Source: CAWDVK01 sp963805715 (GTDB taxonomy: Bacteria > Actinomycetota > Actinomycetes > Streptosporangiales > Streptosporangiaceae). From it: 64,000 bases of DNA. Position numbers and translations under genes: made by a program. Location of the stretch: contig CAWDVK010000002.1 in NCBI GenBank assembly GCA_963805715.1, positions 202,241 through 266,240 on the forward strand, in the 5' to 3' direction. The notes beneath the pieces are model-generated. The model saw only the letters and a list, made by a program, of their open reading frames with translations, had not been told where the DNA came from and did no database searches. Of this stretch, positions 33,586-42,334 are shown in pieces; position 1 is the stretch's first letter, and every line of letters starts with the position of its first letter.

Positions 33586-34668
33586 ATGATCATGTGGGCA
33601 TTCCCGGTGCTCGGTTGCGCCCTGCTGGCTTCCGCGCTCCTGCTGCGCCGCAGGCCGCTCACGGCGCTGGCCGTGCTGTTCGGCGGATCGGTGGCCGCCA
33701 TGGCGCTGAAGTCACCGGTGCCGGCGAGCACCCTGCAGATCGTGGCCGCCTGCGCAGCGGGCATCGAGTTCTGCTACATAGCGGCAACACGCACCCGCAG
33801 AGTCTCGGTAACCGGCGTAGCCATGGCCAGCGCCGGCCTGCTGATCCTGCTCCTGGGAGTGCCCTCTCCGGGGATGCACCGGGACGGCATCGTGGCGCCG
33901 GCCGTACCCCTTGTCCCGATCGCCGTGCCCCTCGTCACGATCATTGCCTGGCTCATCGGAAACTCGATCCGGCAGGCACACGCCCGGGCCGAGCTGGTCC
34001 GCGCCCAGGCAGCCGCCCAGGCCGCGATGGCGGAGCGGCTGCGGATCGCCCGCGAGCTGCACGACATGGTGGCGCACAGCATCGGCATCATCGCGATCCA
34101 GGCAGGATCGGGCCGCAGGGTCTTCGACGCCCGTCCCGACGAGGCGCGCGACGCCCTGGCCGCCATCGAGGCCACCAGCAGGGAGACGCTGTCCGGGCTG
34201 CGGCGGATGGTGACCGGGCTGCGGCGCGCCGACCCGGAACCCGGGCCGGGGCAGGCGCCGCTGGGTCCGGCGCCCGGCCTGGCCGACATCGACCGGCTGG
34301 CCGCCACGGCCCTGGACGCGGGCGTGCAGGTCAAGGTTGACGTGGACTGGCACGGCAGCCGGGAGCCGCTCCCGGCCGACATCGACCTGTCGGCGTTCCG
34401 CATCATCCAGGAGGCGGTCACCAACGTGGTCCGCCACGCCGGCACGGGCCAGTGCCAGGTCGCGATCGACCAGCGGGACGGGCAGCTGTCGATCGAGGTC
34501 ACCGACAGCGGGCGCGGCGGCAGCGCGGCCGGGACCGGCTACGGGATCACGGGCATGCGGGAGCGCGCCGCGCTGCTCGGCGGCGACTTCTCGGCCGGCC
34601 CGCGCCCCGGCGGCGGCTTCCGCGTCACCGCCCGGCTGCCCCTGCCCGCGCCGGCGTCGGCCCGGTGA
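33586..34668 (+). CDS. sensor histidine kinase, NarL-type partner (HisKA_3)
   Basis: A 360-residue membrane kinase. The first 125 residues hold about four or five helices (CALLASALLL, LQIVAACAAGIEFCYIAA, VAMASAGLLILLLG, VPLVTIIAWLIG) with almost no extracellular loop, so it senses within the membrane or through its partner transporter. The phosphoacceptor is H159 in ARELHDMVAHSIGIIA. The HATPase_c domain has the N-box IIQEAVTNVVRHA and the G-boxes DSGRGG and GYGITGMRERA. The ATG follows GGAGG at five bases. Its stop overlaps the response regulator start by four bases (GTGA). The divergent ABC operon is the natural target, as in BceS- or DesK-like drug-sensing loci. Confidence 0.92.
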   Translation: MIMWAFPVLGCALLASALLLRRRPLTALAVLFGGSVAAMALKSPVPASTLQIVAACAAGIEFCYIAATRTRRVSVTGVAMASAGLLILLLGVPSPGMHRDGIVAPAVPLVPIAVPLVTIIAWLIGNSIRQAHARAELVRAQAAAQAAMAERLRIARELHDMVAHSIGIIAIQAGSGRRVFDARPDEARDALAAIEATSRETLSGLRRMVTGLRRADPEPGPGQAPLGPAPGLADIDRLAATALDAGVQVKVDVDWHGSREPLPADIDLSAFRIIQEAVTNVVRHAGTGQCQVAIDQRDGQLSIEVTDSGRGGSAAGTGYGITGMRERAALLGGDFSAGPRPGGGFRVTARLPLPAPASAR

Positions 34669-35321
34669 CCATTCAGGTCATCCTGGCCGACGACCAGCCG
34701 CTGATCCGAGCGGGCCTGCGCAGGCTGATCGAGCAGACACCCGGCATCGACGTGACCGGCGAGGCCGGAACCGGAGCCGAGGCGGTCCAGCTCACCAGGG
34801 ACACCGGCCCCGACGTGGTGATCATGGACATCCGCATGCCGGGCATGGGCGGCATCGAGGCAACCCAGCTGATCACCGCCGACGACACGCACGCTCGCGT
34901 GCTCGTGCTCACCACGTTCGACGACGATGACTACGTCTACGGCGCGCTACGCGCCGGGGCGAGCGGGTTCCTGGTCAAGGACATGGCGCTGGACGACATC
35001 CTGACCGCGGTCCGCGTGGTCGCGGCCGGCGACGCCATCATCGCGCCGGGCGTCACCCGCCGCCTGATCGGGCAGTTCGCCAGCCAGCCACGTGCAGGCC
35101 ACAAACCCCGCGAGCTCACCGAGATCACCGACCGCGAACGCGAGGTACTCAGGCTGGTAGGCCTCGGCATGTCCAACGCCGAGATCGCCGCCGCCCTGTA
35201 CATCACCGCAGGCACCGCCAAAACGCACGTGGCCCGGCTCCTGGCCAAGCTGGACGCCAGGGACCGGGTACAGCTCGTCATCACCGCCTACGAGACAGGC
35301 CTGGTAACGGCACCGCACTGA
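34665..35321 (+). CDS. response regulator, NarL/LuxR family
   Basis: A 218-residue regulator. The receiver domain has acidic residues D9-D10, the phosphoacceptor D55 in VVIMDIRMPGMGG, T in VLVLTTFDDDDYV and K in SGFLVKDM. After a linker the LuxR-type helix-turn-helix is LTDREREVLRLVGLGMSNAE-like: here TEITDREREVLRLVGLGMSN and AEIAAALYITAGTAKTHVAR. The GTG start is fixed by the four-base overlap with the kinase stop. It most likely activates the divergent exporter operon when phosphorylated. Confidence 0.93.
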   Translation: MTIQVILADDQPLIRAGLRRLIEQTPGIDVTGEAGTGAEAVQLTRDTGPDVVIMDIRMPGMGGIEATQLITADDTHARVLVLTTFDDDDYVYGALRAGASGFLVKDMALDDILTAVRVVAAGDAIIAPGVTRRLIGQFASQPRAGHKPRELTEITDREREVLRLVGLGMSNAEIAAALYITAGTAKTHVARLLAKLDARDRVQLVITAYETGLVTAPH

Positions 35322-35590
35322 CAACACCGGCTGGCGGATAGAAGCGGCACGACCTGCACCGGTTGCAGCGCAGATCAGCCTGTTCTGGGTGCCCAAGCTG
35401 ACAGTCACGAACGCTGCGGTGAGCGCGCCGAACGGCGGATAGTTCGTCGCGCCTTCCTGATCGGGTAGTCACATGGAGTGGCTTCCGGCCGTTGGCTGGC
35501 ACAGATAGCCGTTGTCCCGGGCGGCAGTAGGATCATTTCCCGCCCGCGCGCGCTGCCCGCGGTACCGGATACTGGACTGGGGAGGTCGCC

Positions 35591-36282
35591 ATGCCGGAGG
35601 CGTTCGCGGATCTGTCCACTCCGCTGGTGGCCGATGCCTGCTTGCGCTGTGGTGTTCCGCTGCGGGCCGCCCCTTCGGGAATCCGGGCGGTCGTGGCCGG
35701 CCGCGGATCGCTGGGCGGGTCCTGCCCGTGCGGCACTACGGCAGCGTGGACGTGTTCCTGGAGGCATTCGGCCGGGCCGAAGCCGGCGACGTGCTGGTCA
35801 TCGACAACGGCGGCCGCCTGGACGAGGCCTGCGTCGGCGACCTGGCGGTACTGGAGGCCGAGGCCGCCGGGGTGGCGGGCCTGGTGGTGTGGGGCCTGCA
35901 CCGCGACACGCCGGAACTTGCCGCGATCGGCCCTCCGGTCTTCAGCTACGGCAGCTACCCGGCCGGGCCGGTGCGGCTGGACGAGCGGGAGCCCGAGGCG
36001 CTGGTCACCGCGCGGTTCGGGTCGCACCTGGTCAGCGCCGGGGACATCGTCTTCGCCGATGACGACGGCGCGTTGTTCGTCGCGGCAGAGCGCGCCGAGC
36101 AGGTGCTGGTCACCGCGCACCAGATCTGGCAGACCGAGCGGGATCAGGCCCGCCGGATCCGGGAAGGCCAGACACTGCGCCAGCAGACCGCTTTCGATGA
36201 CTACCTGGCCCGCCGCGCCGCTGACCCGTCATACACCTTCCGGCGGCATCTGCGCCGCATCGGCGGGGCCATCGAAGAATAA
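35591..36282 (+). pseudogene. RraA-family protein, one frameshift
   Basis: The ATG at 35591 starts FADLSTPLVADACLRCGVPL and runs to AVVAGRGSLG, then loses frame near 35715. The next frame continues RVLPVRHYGSVDVFLEAFGR, AGDVLVIDNGGRLDEACVGD (the RraA core DNGG-x-GD) and AAGVAGLVVWGLHRDTPELA to a stop at 36282. One missing G in a GGGG run explains the shift. Joined length, about 230 residues, fits RraA/HMG-aldolase-like proteins, which act as aldolases or RNase E inhibitors; actinobacterial members are mainly of unknown or aldolase function. The long C-terminal helix (AHQIWQTERDQARRIREG) is seen in some members. Confidence 0.7.
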
Positions 36283-36670
36283 GATCTGAGCGCCGGGCCT
36301 CGCCCCCCAGGGCGCCATCACCGGCAATCGGCCGGACCGGATCACGCAGGCCGGATCCGGCGACGGCCATCTTCGGGCACCCGCGACGTGCGGCACAGGG
36401 TCCGGGCAGATGCCAGCCGGGCGATCAGGCACCGTCATCCCTCCCGGCCACGGGCCGCCAAGATCACCGGATGCCATCGCCTTGGCCGCTACCCTCACAC
36501 AGCCGCAGCACTGCAGCAACCACCCTGCCGCTGACAGCCGCCCGGGAAACCCGCCCGCCAGCGGACTCAGAATGACCACTTCGGGATCGCGTTGCTCGCC
36601 ATTCCGACCGGTCCGACCCAGCGCCAGATCGGCGGTTCGTGAGCCGCTTTAGCGTCACGGTCGGCGATAT
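36283..36670. other. no supported gene
   Basis: About 390 bases after the RraA-like gene. Frames on both strands lack motifs and ribosome sites. A GC-rich stretch at 36295-36325 could fold weakly after the RraA stop. Nothing else is recognised. Confidence 0.3.
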
Positions 36671-36711
36671 CGGCAGGCATCCGCTTGGCCTGGCCAGGCG
36701 GATGCCTGCCG
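36671..36711. terminator. perfect 14-bp stem-loop beside an integrase remnant
   Basis: CGGCAGGCATCCGC (36671-36684) and GCGGATGCCTGCCG (36698-36711) are perfect complements around a 13-base loop that itself contains TGGCC-TGGCCA-type symmetry. It lies just beyond the 3' end of the minus-strand integrase remnant. No T-run follows on either side. It could be a terminator, a REP-like element or part of an old attachment site. Confidence 0.5.
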
Positions 36712-36722
36712 ACCGCGTCCGG

Positions 36723-37115
36723 TCAACCGGGCGGCTCCGGCGACGTAGGCGGCGACGATGTAAGCGTGCCGGTCCAGGCAAGCCCGTCGGCGGCCAGGAA
36801 GACCGGCCCTTCTGTGCGCTCGCCGATGGCCAGGTCGATCGCCCGGGCCGTGCGCGGCGCGAGCGGGATCGTCACGACCTTGCCGCCCTTGCGGGTGACC
36901 ACGAGTGTCCGGTGACCGCGCTCCACGCCCAGCGCCTGGATGTCCGCGCCGGCGGCCTCGGACACCCGCAGGCCGTTGAGCGCCAGCAGCGAGATCAGCG
37001 CGTGCTCGGCAGGCGGGCCGAGCCCGGCGGCGACCAGGAGAGCGCCGAGCTCGTTGCGGTCCAGCCCGGTGGCATGCGACTCGTAATCCAGCCGCGGCCG
37101 CCGGACATGCAGAAG
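36723..37115 (-). pseudogene. tyrosine recombinase/integrase remnant
   Basis: A single frame reads DRNELGALLVAAGLGPPAEH, ALISLLALNGLRVSEAAGAD (the box I region with the catalytic Arg in LRVSE) and TLVVTRKGGKVVTIPLAPRT (the beta2-3 Lys region), ending FLAADG. Then the frame ends, and a neighbouring frame contains RHAYIVAAYVAGAAR, typical of the distal part of this group. Box II (HxLRH) and the nucleophile Tyr are missing or scrambled. It is an inactive fragment of an integrative element, about 130 of 300-400 residues. Confidence 0.65.
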
Positions 37116-37370
37116 GCGAGCCCGCCAACGCCGTCCCCCAGGGCCTGCAGGGCCTTCATGGCGCCAGCACGCTCACAGCTGGGTTCATGATCCTTGCCTG
37201 CGCTGGTGATCAACCTCCGGTCCCCTCGCCGGCTCGGACCGTTGGGTTCCGGGTCTGCGGCTTCCGCGAGCCGACCACCGGTCACACCGCCCCGGGCGTC
37301 ATCACATTGACACCTGACATCGAGCGGATGTGAGAGGCGGATGGCGCCGGCTGGCTCGCGAGCGGCGCGT

Positions 37371-38459
37371 CTACGAGTTGGTTCCCGATTCATCGAGGAT
37401 GGCGGGGAGGTCAAAGCCGCGGAAGGCGTCTGGGGTGAGGAAGGCGGTGATCTCCTGGATCTGCGCGCCGTGCAGGGTGAGCACGTCGATGGCGCGCGGC
37501 ATGAAGGTCTGTGTCTTGTCGTTCCAGGCGTAGCGGCCGAAGGCGAGCTGCCCGTTCGCGCGAGCGGGGATGAGGCGCCAGTGGCTCGTCCCTGCAAGTG
37601 GCCCGCGGCCGAGGTAGATGGCGACCTGTTCGCGGCCGCGGTACCAGGTGGGTACGGGCGGCATCGTCAGCTTCGCGTCTTCGGCGAGCATGGCAACGAC
37701 CGCGTCGACGTCGTTGCGCTCCCAGGCGGTGACGTAGCGCTGCGCGACGAGTCTCAGCGCGCCGTCGTTCAGTGAGCGCAGCGTCGCCTGCTGGCTTCGC
37801 TCTGGCAGTCGTTTGTCTACTGTCTTGTGGGCGCGCTGCAGGGCGCTGTCGACCGAGACTGGTGTGGTTTCGAGCGCAGTGGCGGTTTCGCGGGCTGAGA
37901 ACCCGAGTACGTCGCGGAGTATCAGCACGGCGCGCTGTCGCGCGGGCAGGTGCTGGAGTGCCGCGATGAAGGCGAGCTCGACGCCCTCGCGCTGCTCATA
38001 ACGGGCCTCCGGGCTGGCCAGGCCGCTGCCGAGCCCGAGCCGCTCATCCGGGTAGGGTTCGAGCCATACCGCATCGGCCACTGGCTCGGCGAAGTTGTCG
38101 TGGGGGTCGGCGGCGGGCGCGTAGTCAACCGGAAGCACTCGCCCGGGCCGCCGCTCGATCGCCCTGAGGCACGCGTTTGTCGCGATCTTATAGAGCCAGG
38201 AACGGACGGAGCTCCGGCCCTCGAAGCGCGGCAGGGCGCGCCAGGCGCGCAGCAGCGTCTCCTGCAGTGCATCTTCTGCGTCTGCGGCCGAGCCGAGCAT
38301 CCGGTAGCAGTGGGCGTGCAGCTCGCCGCGGTACGGTCCGGCGAGCCGGCCGAAGGCGTCGTCGTCGCTCCGCCGGGCGGCCTCGAGCAGCTCTCGCTCC
38401 TCACTCGCGGTCAGCGCCATGCGAGCGGCTTTCGTCCCGTGTTCAGGCTCGGTCGTCAT
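37371..38459 (-). CDS. ECF RNA polymerase sigma factor with SnoaL-like C-terminal domain
   Basis: A 362-residue sigma factor. Region 2 is DDAFGRLAGPYRGELHAHCY and MLGSAADAEDALQETLLRAW; RSWLYKIATNACL follows. Region 4 is QREGVELAFIAALQHLPARQ and RAVLILRDVLGFSARETATA, the promoter -35 reader. After residue 235 an NTF2/SnoaL-like domain appears (YVTAWERNDVDAVVAMLAED, TWYRGREQVA, INVL-like IDVLTLHGAQIQEITAFL), as in the SigX5/TIGR02960 group and ECF41, where it modulates activity instead of an anti-sigma factor. The ATG overlaps the stop of the VOC gene at 38456 by four bases. This pair is therefore co-translated. Confidence 0.9.
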   Translation of the reverse strand: MTTEPEHGTKAARMALTASEERELLEAARRSDDDAFGRLAGPYRGELHAHCYRMLGSAADAEDALQETLLRAWRALPRFEGRSSVRSWLYKIATNACLRAIERRPGRVLPVDYAPAADPHDNFAEPVADAVWLEPYPDERLGLGSGLASPEARYEQREGVELAFIAALQHLPARQRAVLILRDVLGFSARETATALETTPVSVDSALQRAHKTVDKRLPERSQQATLRSLNDGALRLVAQRYVTAWERNDVDAVVAMLAEDAKLTMPPVPTWYRGREQVAIYLGRGPLAGTSHWRLIPARANGQLAFGRYAWNDKTQTFMPRAIDVLTLHGAQIQEITAFLTPDAFRGFDLPAILDESGTNS

Positions 38460-38824
38460 GGTTTTGGCTGCCAGATAGCGAGCTCGCCGCACTGCGGCGC
38501 CGAAATGACACTGCGCCATCCGGCCGGCCCCTCGCGCGGCGCCAGCAGCACCGAGGCGCCGAGCTGGCGCGCGCGTTCGGTGGACTCTTCGATCTGGTCG
38601 ACCTGGACGTAGGGCAGCCATAGCGGGCGCACGGTGCCGCATTCGACGATGCCGCCGCCGAAACCGCCTCCCAGGCCGAGGGCGAGGCAGGACCCGGACC
38701 CGGCCTCGATCAGCTCCTGGCGCCAGCACAAGAGTTTCGCGTAGAACGCCCTCGCCCGTGCGTGATCACCGGTGTGGAGCTCCAGGTGAACGACGGGCCC
38801 GGGACTGGACATATGCATAGTCAC
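38456..38824 (-). CDS. VOC-family protein coupled to the ECF sigma factor
   Basis: A 122-residue vicinal-oxygen-chelate protein. PVVHLELHTGDHARARAFYA is the first half-unit with the metal His, then VDQIEESTERARQLGASVLL and the closing GELAIWQPKP with an E-x-A-x-W ending. Such small proteins are isomerases, lyases or ligand binders. It is translationally coupled (ATGA) to the sigma factor downstream, so it may be the first gene of the transcript and report on or modify the signal. Start ATG at 38824 with an inner ATG three codons later. Confidence 0.85.
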   Translation of the reverse strand: MTMHMSSPGPVVHLELHTGDHARARAFYAKLLCWRQELIEAGSGSCLALGLGGGFGGGIVECGTVRPLWLPYVQVDQIEESTERARQLGASVLLAPREGPAGWRSVISAPQCGELAIWQPKP

Positions 38825-39127
38825 CTTACTTGTGATCCGCGCTCTGGCCGGAATCCATCGCCGCCGCAGCAGAATCGGTGAGCGAGATCCCGGCCGCGAG
38901 GGTGTGCCCAGACCGTCCGGACCAGCTGCTCATTGTCCGTCACGGACCGCCGCCCCAGCCGCCATCCAAGCCCGAGCAGCGTGGAGCCTGCGCCAAGCCC
39001 GGCTTTCGTGGCGAGCGATGGATTGCGGCCTTTCACCGGATCACCACCTCCAGGAGCGGGGACAGGGCCCGCCGGGCGCGTCCGCGGTTCGCGGGCGGCC
39101 GGTATCTATCAGGAGGATCTCGCCAGC

Positions 39128-39316
39128 ATGGCACCGCAAGCGCAATGGATTCACAGCTTCGTCACCGACGACAAGATCTACTGTCTGTACCTCGCCGGCA
39201 ACGCCGAAACCATCCGCGAGCACGCCCGCCGCGGCGGATTTCCCGCAGACCACGTCGCGCTGGTCCGAGCGCTGATCGATCCGACGACCGGAGAGACACC
39301 TCTCGCGGGCGAATAG
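39128..39316 (+). CDS. DUF4242-like (nickel-binding-type) protein, N-terminus missing
   Basis: A 62-residue product: QWIHSFVTDDKIYCLYLAGN, AETIREHARRGGFPADHVAL and VRALIDPTTGE match the second half of DUF4242 domains such as SCO4226, small ferredoxin-like-fold proteins that bind nickel. The first 25-30 residues, with the usual ERTFP start, are absent, although the frame stays open upstream (IYQEDLASM). The preceding 300 bases (38825-39127) hold no other gene. Either a frameshift hides the start or the gene is truncated. Confidence 0.5.
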   Translation: MAPQAQWIHSFVTDDKIYCLYLAGNAETIREHARRGGFPADHVALVRALIDPTTGETPLAGE

Positions 39317-39430
39317 CCATCGGCTATGCCGATGTCGACGCGAGCACACCCTAGGCAGCCGCCAGCACCTCGACCCATCGGCCACGATGCGCGCTGCGCA
39401 CCACCATCCACACACGACAAGGAGACCGCC

Positions 39431-39616
39431 ATGCACCCCACCATCAGCTACCACCTGGCCACGGCCCGGGCCGCCGAGCTGCGCAGCCAGGCCCAGCGAG
39501 ACGCACTGGCCCGCGCCGCCCGCCACGCGCGAACGCACAAGCTCGAGCATGCCGCACCTAGGCTCGCGGCCGCAGGGCGCCGCCTGCTCACCTCCCTGCG
39601 CCCCCGCGGCACCTGA
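39431..39616 (+). CDS. small basic alpha-helical protein
   Basis: A 61-residue protein, very rich in Ala and Arg: ISYHLATARAAELRSQAQRD, ALARAARHARTHKLEHAAPR. The whole chain is predicted helical and strongly positive, ending RLLTSLRPRGT. Comparable short Arg/Ala proteins are common next to enzymes in actinobacteria and have no known role. The ATG at 39431 is well supported by AAGGAG eight bases upstream. It is transcribed alone. Confidence 0.6.
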   Translation: MHPTISYHLATARAAELRSQAQRDALARAARHARTHKLEHAAPRLAAAGRRLLTSLRPRGT

Positions 39617-39683
39617 CCAGCCTCCCGCATCGCCGCCTCGCACCCGATAGCGGCCGATACAGGCGGGCGTTGCCGCCCAGCGG

Positions 39684-40088
39684 CTAGCGAGCAGCGTCGG
39701 TTACCTTCCCGGTCCGGCGGTAGTGGGCGAGGGTCTTGCGGACCCGCCGACGGATCCGCTCGTCCGGGTCGTTGTGGCGGGACTCGAGGGCCTGGATCAC
39801 AGCCGGGATACGGGGCGCGGGCGTGCTGTCCGTGAGGGCGTGGATCACGTCGCCGCGGACCAGGGGATCGGTATCCTCGACCAGCTCGAGCAACCTCGTC
39901 CACACCCGGTCGTCGTCGGCCCGGACGTGGCAGGTGCACAGGTTCTTGCACGCGAGCTGGCGAGCCCGGCTCTCCTCGCTCCGGGACAGCTCCAGGAGCC
40001 CGTCGAGAGCATCCTCGGCTGTGCGCCTGTCGCCGGCCGGCAGGCCGACCCCTACCTTCTCGGCGATCCTGTTGAACCGTCCCACCAT
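39684..40088 (-). CDS. HEAT-repeat protein
   Basis: A 134-residue helical repeat protein. Two or three HEAT units are seen, for example TRLLELVEDTDPLVRGDVIH followed by IPAVIQALESRHNDPDERIR with the RR-x3-KTLAHY ending. HEAT proteins are interaction scaffolds, some linked to phycobilin lyases or DNA glycosylases (AlkD); this one is too short for an enzyme. Start ATG at 40088 (MVGRFNRIAEKVG). No operon partner is present. Confidence 0.7.
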   Translation of the reverse strand: MVGRFNRIAEKVGVGLPAGDRRTAEDALDGLLELSRSEESRARQLACKNLCTCHVRADDDRVWTRLLELVEDTDPLVRGDVIHALTDSTPAPRIPAVIQALESRHNDPDERIRRRVRKTLAHYRRTGKVTDAAR

Positions 40089-40132
40089 CTAGACGACGAT
40101 AGCGTCGGCCGGGTGCCCGGACCAGGGATTAT

Positions 40133-40259
40133 CTCGCCGATTGGCGGAGCCTTCGGACCCTCAACTTCACCGGGTCACTCGAAGTGGCCAGGCAGATCGG
40201 GAGAGCTGCGGGCGGCCCGCTCAAGCGGCTCACGCTGGAACTCGGCGGCAAGTCGGAAC
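40133..40259 (+). pseudogene. aldehyde dehydrogenase fragment
   Basis: A 42-residue piece reads RTLNFTGSLEVARQIGRAAG and GPLKRLTLELGGKS. This matches the cofactor-binding and catalytic-Glu region of NAD-dependent aldehyde dehydrogenases (FTGS-x-E-V-x-R and LELGGKS). The rest of a 480-residue enzyme is missing on both sides, and no catalytic Cys is present. It is a deletion remnant. Confidence 0.6.
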
Positions 40260-40601
40260 CAGCTGGCCGCCGAACCGCACGTGCGTGCGCGCTGGTCAAC
40301 CCGGCGCTGAAGGTCCGCAACGGCATGCGGGGACTGCCCGCCCACGAATGCCCGTTCGCACCAGAACATTCATTACGGCGCGCCATCGTGGCCTTGCGTC
40401 ACCGAGCCCATTACCGCGCAGAACGGCGGTTACTTGCGGTCAGCGTAGGCCAGGTCCAGTCACTGAGTGTGATCTGATCTCAGGCCGAGCCCGCGGGGCG
40501 TTGCGCCGGCTTCGGAGCCCGCTACGACCGGCCGAGTCCACGCCGGAGGTCGTCGCGCCCGGCTCACCCGGCGGCGTATGCGTTGCCGTAGGCTCGCGCT
40601 G
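40260..40601. other. no supported gene
   Basis: The plus-strand frame of the aldehyde dehydrogenase remnant stays open to about 40477, but its translation is unrelated and Arg-rich. No ribosome site or domain is seen. Confidence 0.3.
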
Positions 40602-40910
40602 ATGGACTGGGAGATCAGAGCGAACCTGGGCAGGCACGTACGCACGGGCGTCGACGCGCACGGTTGGCGCTGGGAGATCACCCGGGGTGCGGAGGTTGCG
40701 CAGGTCGTAATTGAGATCAGCGGGAGGGCCTGGTCAAGCGATCCTCTCAGCCTTCCTGAAGACACGCGGCACGCGCTCGAGACCGACGGCCACGCCGAGC
40801 TACTCAAGGTCCTCGGCCAGGACGACCCGCCCCGCGTCATCCGATGCGGCTATTCCGGCTGCTCGTATCCGTCTGCCGACGAACTCGGTGAGCGGCCTAG
40901 CCGAACGTGA
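40602..40910 (+). CDS. small hypothetical protein
   Basis: A 102-residue protein: WEIRANLGRHVRTGVDAHGW, then RWEITRGAEVAQVVIEISGR, WSSDPLSLPEDTRHALETDG and HAELLKVLGQDDPPRVIRCG. The beta-strand start and helical middle look like a coherent small fold, and it ends with two Cys (RCGYSGCSY). Base use is normal for the window. No family is recognised. The ATG at 40602 is preferred to one eight codons upstream; neither has a strong ribosome site. Confidence 0.5.
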   Translation: MDWEIRANLGRHVRTGVDAHGWRWEITRGAEVAQVVIEISGRAWSSDPLSLPEDTRHALETDGHAELLKVLGQDDPPRVIRCGYSGCSYPSADELGERPSRT

Positions 40911-41029
40911 ACACGTAGCCTCGACGCCAGGAGCAAGGAAGGCGATGTCAAACATGCGGTCGACGGTCAGGCTGCGCTGAGCAGGGGAGGACCCATGATG
41001 GCTGCGGCGCCCGGTATGGGCAGGCGACA

Positions 41030-42334
41030 GTGACCGCCGCCCGGCAGCAGCCGACTGCCGCACCTGCTGGTGCCGTGCTGACGGCGCTGCTGCAGGCTGC
41101 GGGCCAGGAGGTGCCGGCCGCGGTCGCCCTGCGCCGCGAGCTGCACGCTAGCCCCGAGCTCGGCGGCCACGAGGCCGGGACTGCGAGCCGGGTCGCGGCC
41201 GCACTGGGGGAACCGGGCGCCCCGTCTGTTACCACGGGCCGCATTGTCCGCATCGGCGCTGGTAGCGGGCCGTCCGTGGCTATCCGGGCCGAACTGGATG
41301 CGTTGCCGCTCATCGAGCAGACACCGGTCGCATGGGCATCGCGTAATGGCGCCAGCCACTCTTGCGGTCACGACGTGCACCTGGCAGCCCTCGCCGTGGC
41401 GGGCCGTGCGGTGCGCCGCGTCGGTGGGCCGCTGCCGCTGGCCGCCGTGCTGCAGCCGCGGGAAGAGAGCTCCCCGAGCGGGGCTCGGGACATGGTCGGC
41501 TCCCCGCAGCTGGAGGCCCAGGACATCCGGGCCGTGATCGGCGTCCACGTGCACCCGCACGTCGCCCGCGGCCAGGTCAGTGTCGGGCCCGGCCCCGTGA
41601 ACGCGGCCTCGGACGAGGTCACCATCACCGTTCGCGGTCTTGGCGGGCACGCCGCCTACCCGCACGTGACCAGGGACCCGGTCATCGCGGCCGCGCACGT
41701 GATCCTTGCCCTGCAGCACCTGATCAGCCGCCGCACCGACCCCATGCACTCCGCCGTCCTCACCATCGGCACGGTGCAGGCCGGCGCAGCCGCGAATGTC
41801 GTCCCCGAACAGGTCGTTCTCACCGGGTCGCTGCGGACTTTCGAGCCCGCCGACCGGGCGTCGCTGCGGTCTGCGGTTAGTGCCACCGCTGGGGCCACCG
41901 CCGAGGCGTACGAGTGCGCTGCGCACACATCGTTCACGCACGGCGAACCGGTACTGGACAATGATCCCGCCCTTGCCGCGGCTGCGGCTGCCTGCCTGAC
42001 CCAGGCCGGGTTCCAGGTAGTCGAGTCGCTGCGTTCCTGCGGGTCGGACGACTTCGCGTACTACTGCACGAGGTACCCGTCACTGATGATGTTCGCTGGC
42101 GTCGAGCAGCTCGGCCCGCCAGACGCGCCGGGCCTGCACCATCCGGCGTTCCTGCCCCACGAGGACGCGGTCGGAGATGTGGCCCGGGCCATGCTCGCCG
42201 GCTATGTGGCGGCCTGCTCGGTCGTGCTGCCGGGTGCCGTCGGCAGGCCCACGAGGACACCGCCACCGCACGCTGATCGCGCCGGACAACGACCGGCGGC
42301 GGGCCGCACCGGGCACGCGGACGAGCAGCGATGA
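41030..42334 (+). CDS. M20-family amidohydrolase/peptidase
   Basis: A 434-residue two-metal amidohydrolase of the M20D type (IAA-amino acid hydrolase, N-acyl-amino acid deacylase, aminobenzoyl-glutamate hydrolase). Metal-site elements are SCGHDVHLAALAVA (residues 105-118), LQPREESSPSGARDMV with the catalytic Glu pair, GVHVHPHVARGQ, and the distal LHHPAFLPHEDAV. The dimerisation domain includes GLGGHAAYPHVTRDPVIAAA. Length is normal; the last 35 residues are Pro/Arg-rich extras. GTG start at 41030. The opposite-strand opine-type dehydrogenase and ATP-grasp ligase nearby suggest a peptide- or N-substituted-amino-acid pathway, but they are convergent and not one operon. Confidence 0.88.
   Translation: MTAARQQPTAAPAGAVLTALLQAAGQEVPAAVALRRELHASPELGGHEAGTASRVAAALGEPGAPSVTTGRIVRIGAGSGPSVAIRAELDALPLIEQTPVAWASRNGASHSCGHDVHLAALAVAGRAVRRVGGPLPLAAVLQPREESSPSGARDMVGSPQLEAQDIRAVIGVHVHPHVARGQVSVGPGPVNAASDEVTITVRGLGGHAAYPHVTRDPVIAAAHVILALQHLISRRTDPMHSAVLTIGTVQAGAAANVVPEQVVLTGSLRTFEPADRASLRSAVSATAGATAEAYECAAHTSFTHGEPVLDNDPALAAAAAACLTQAGFQVVESLRSCGSDDFAYYCTRYPSLMMFAGVEQLGPPDAPGLHHPAFLPHEDAVGDVARAMLAGYVAACSVVLPGAVGRPTRTPPPHADRAGQRPAAGRTGHADEQR

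Noticed and set aside
38821..39036. A 71-residue minus-strand frame upstream of the VOC gene
   Set aside because: No ribosome site, Arg/Gly-rich product, and it overlaps the VOC start by four bases in a way that could be chance; no family.
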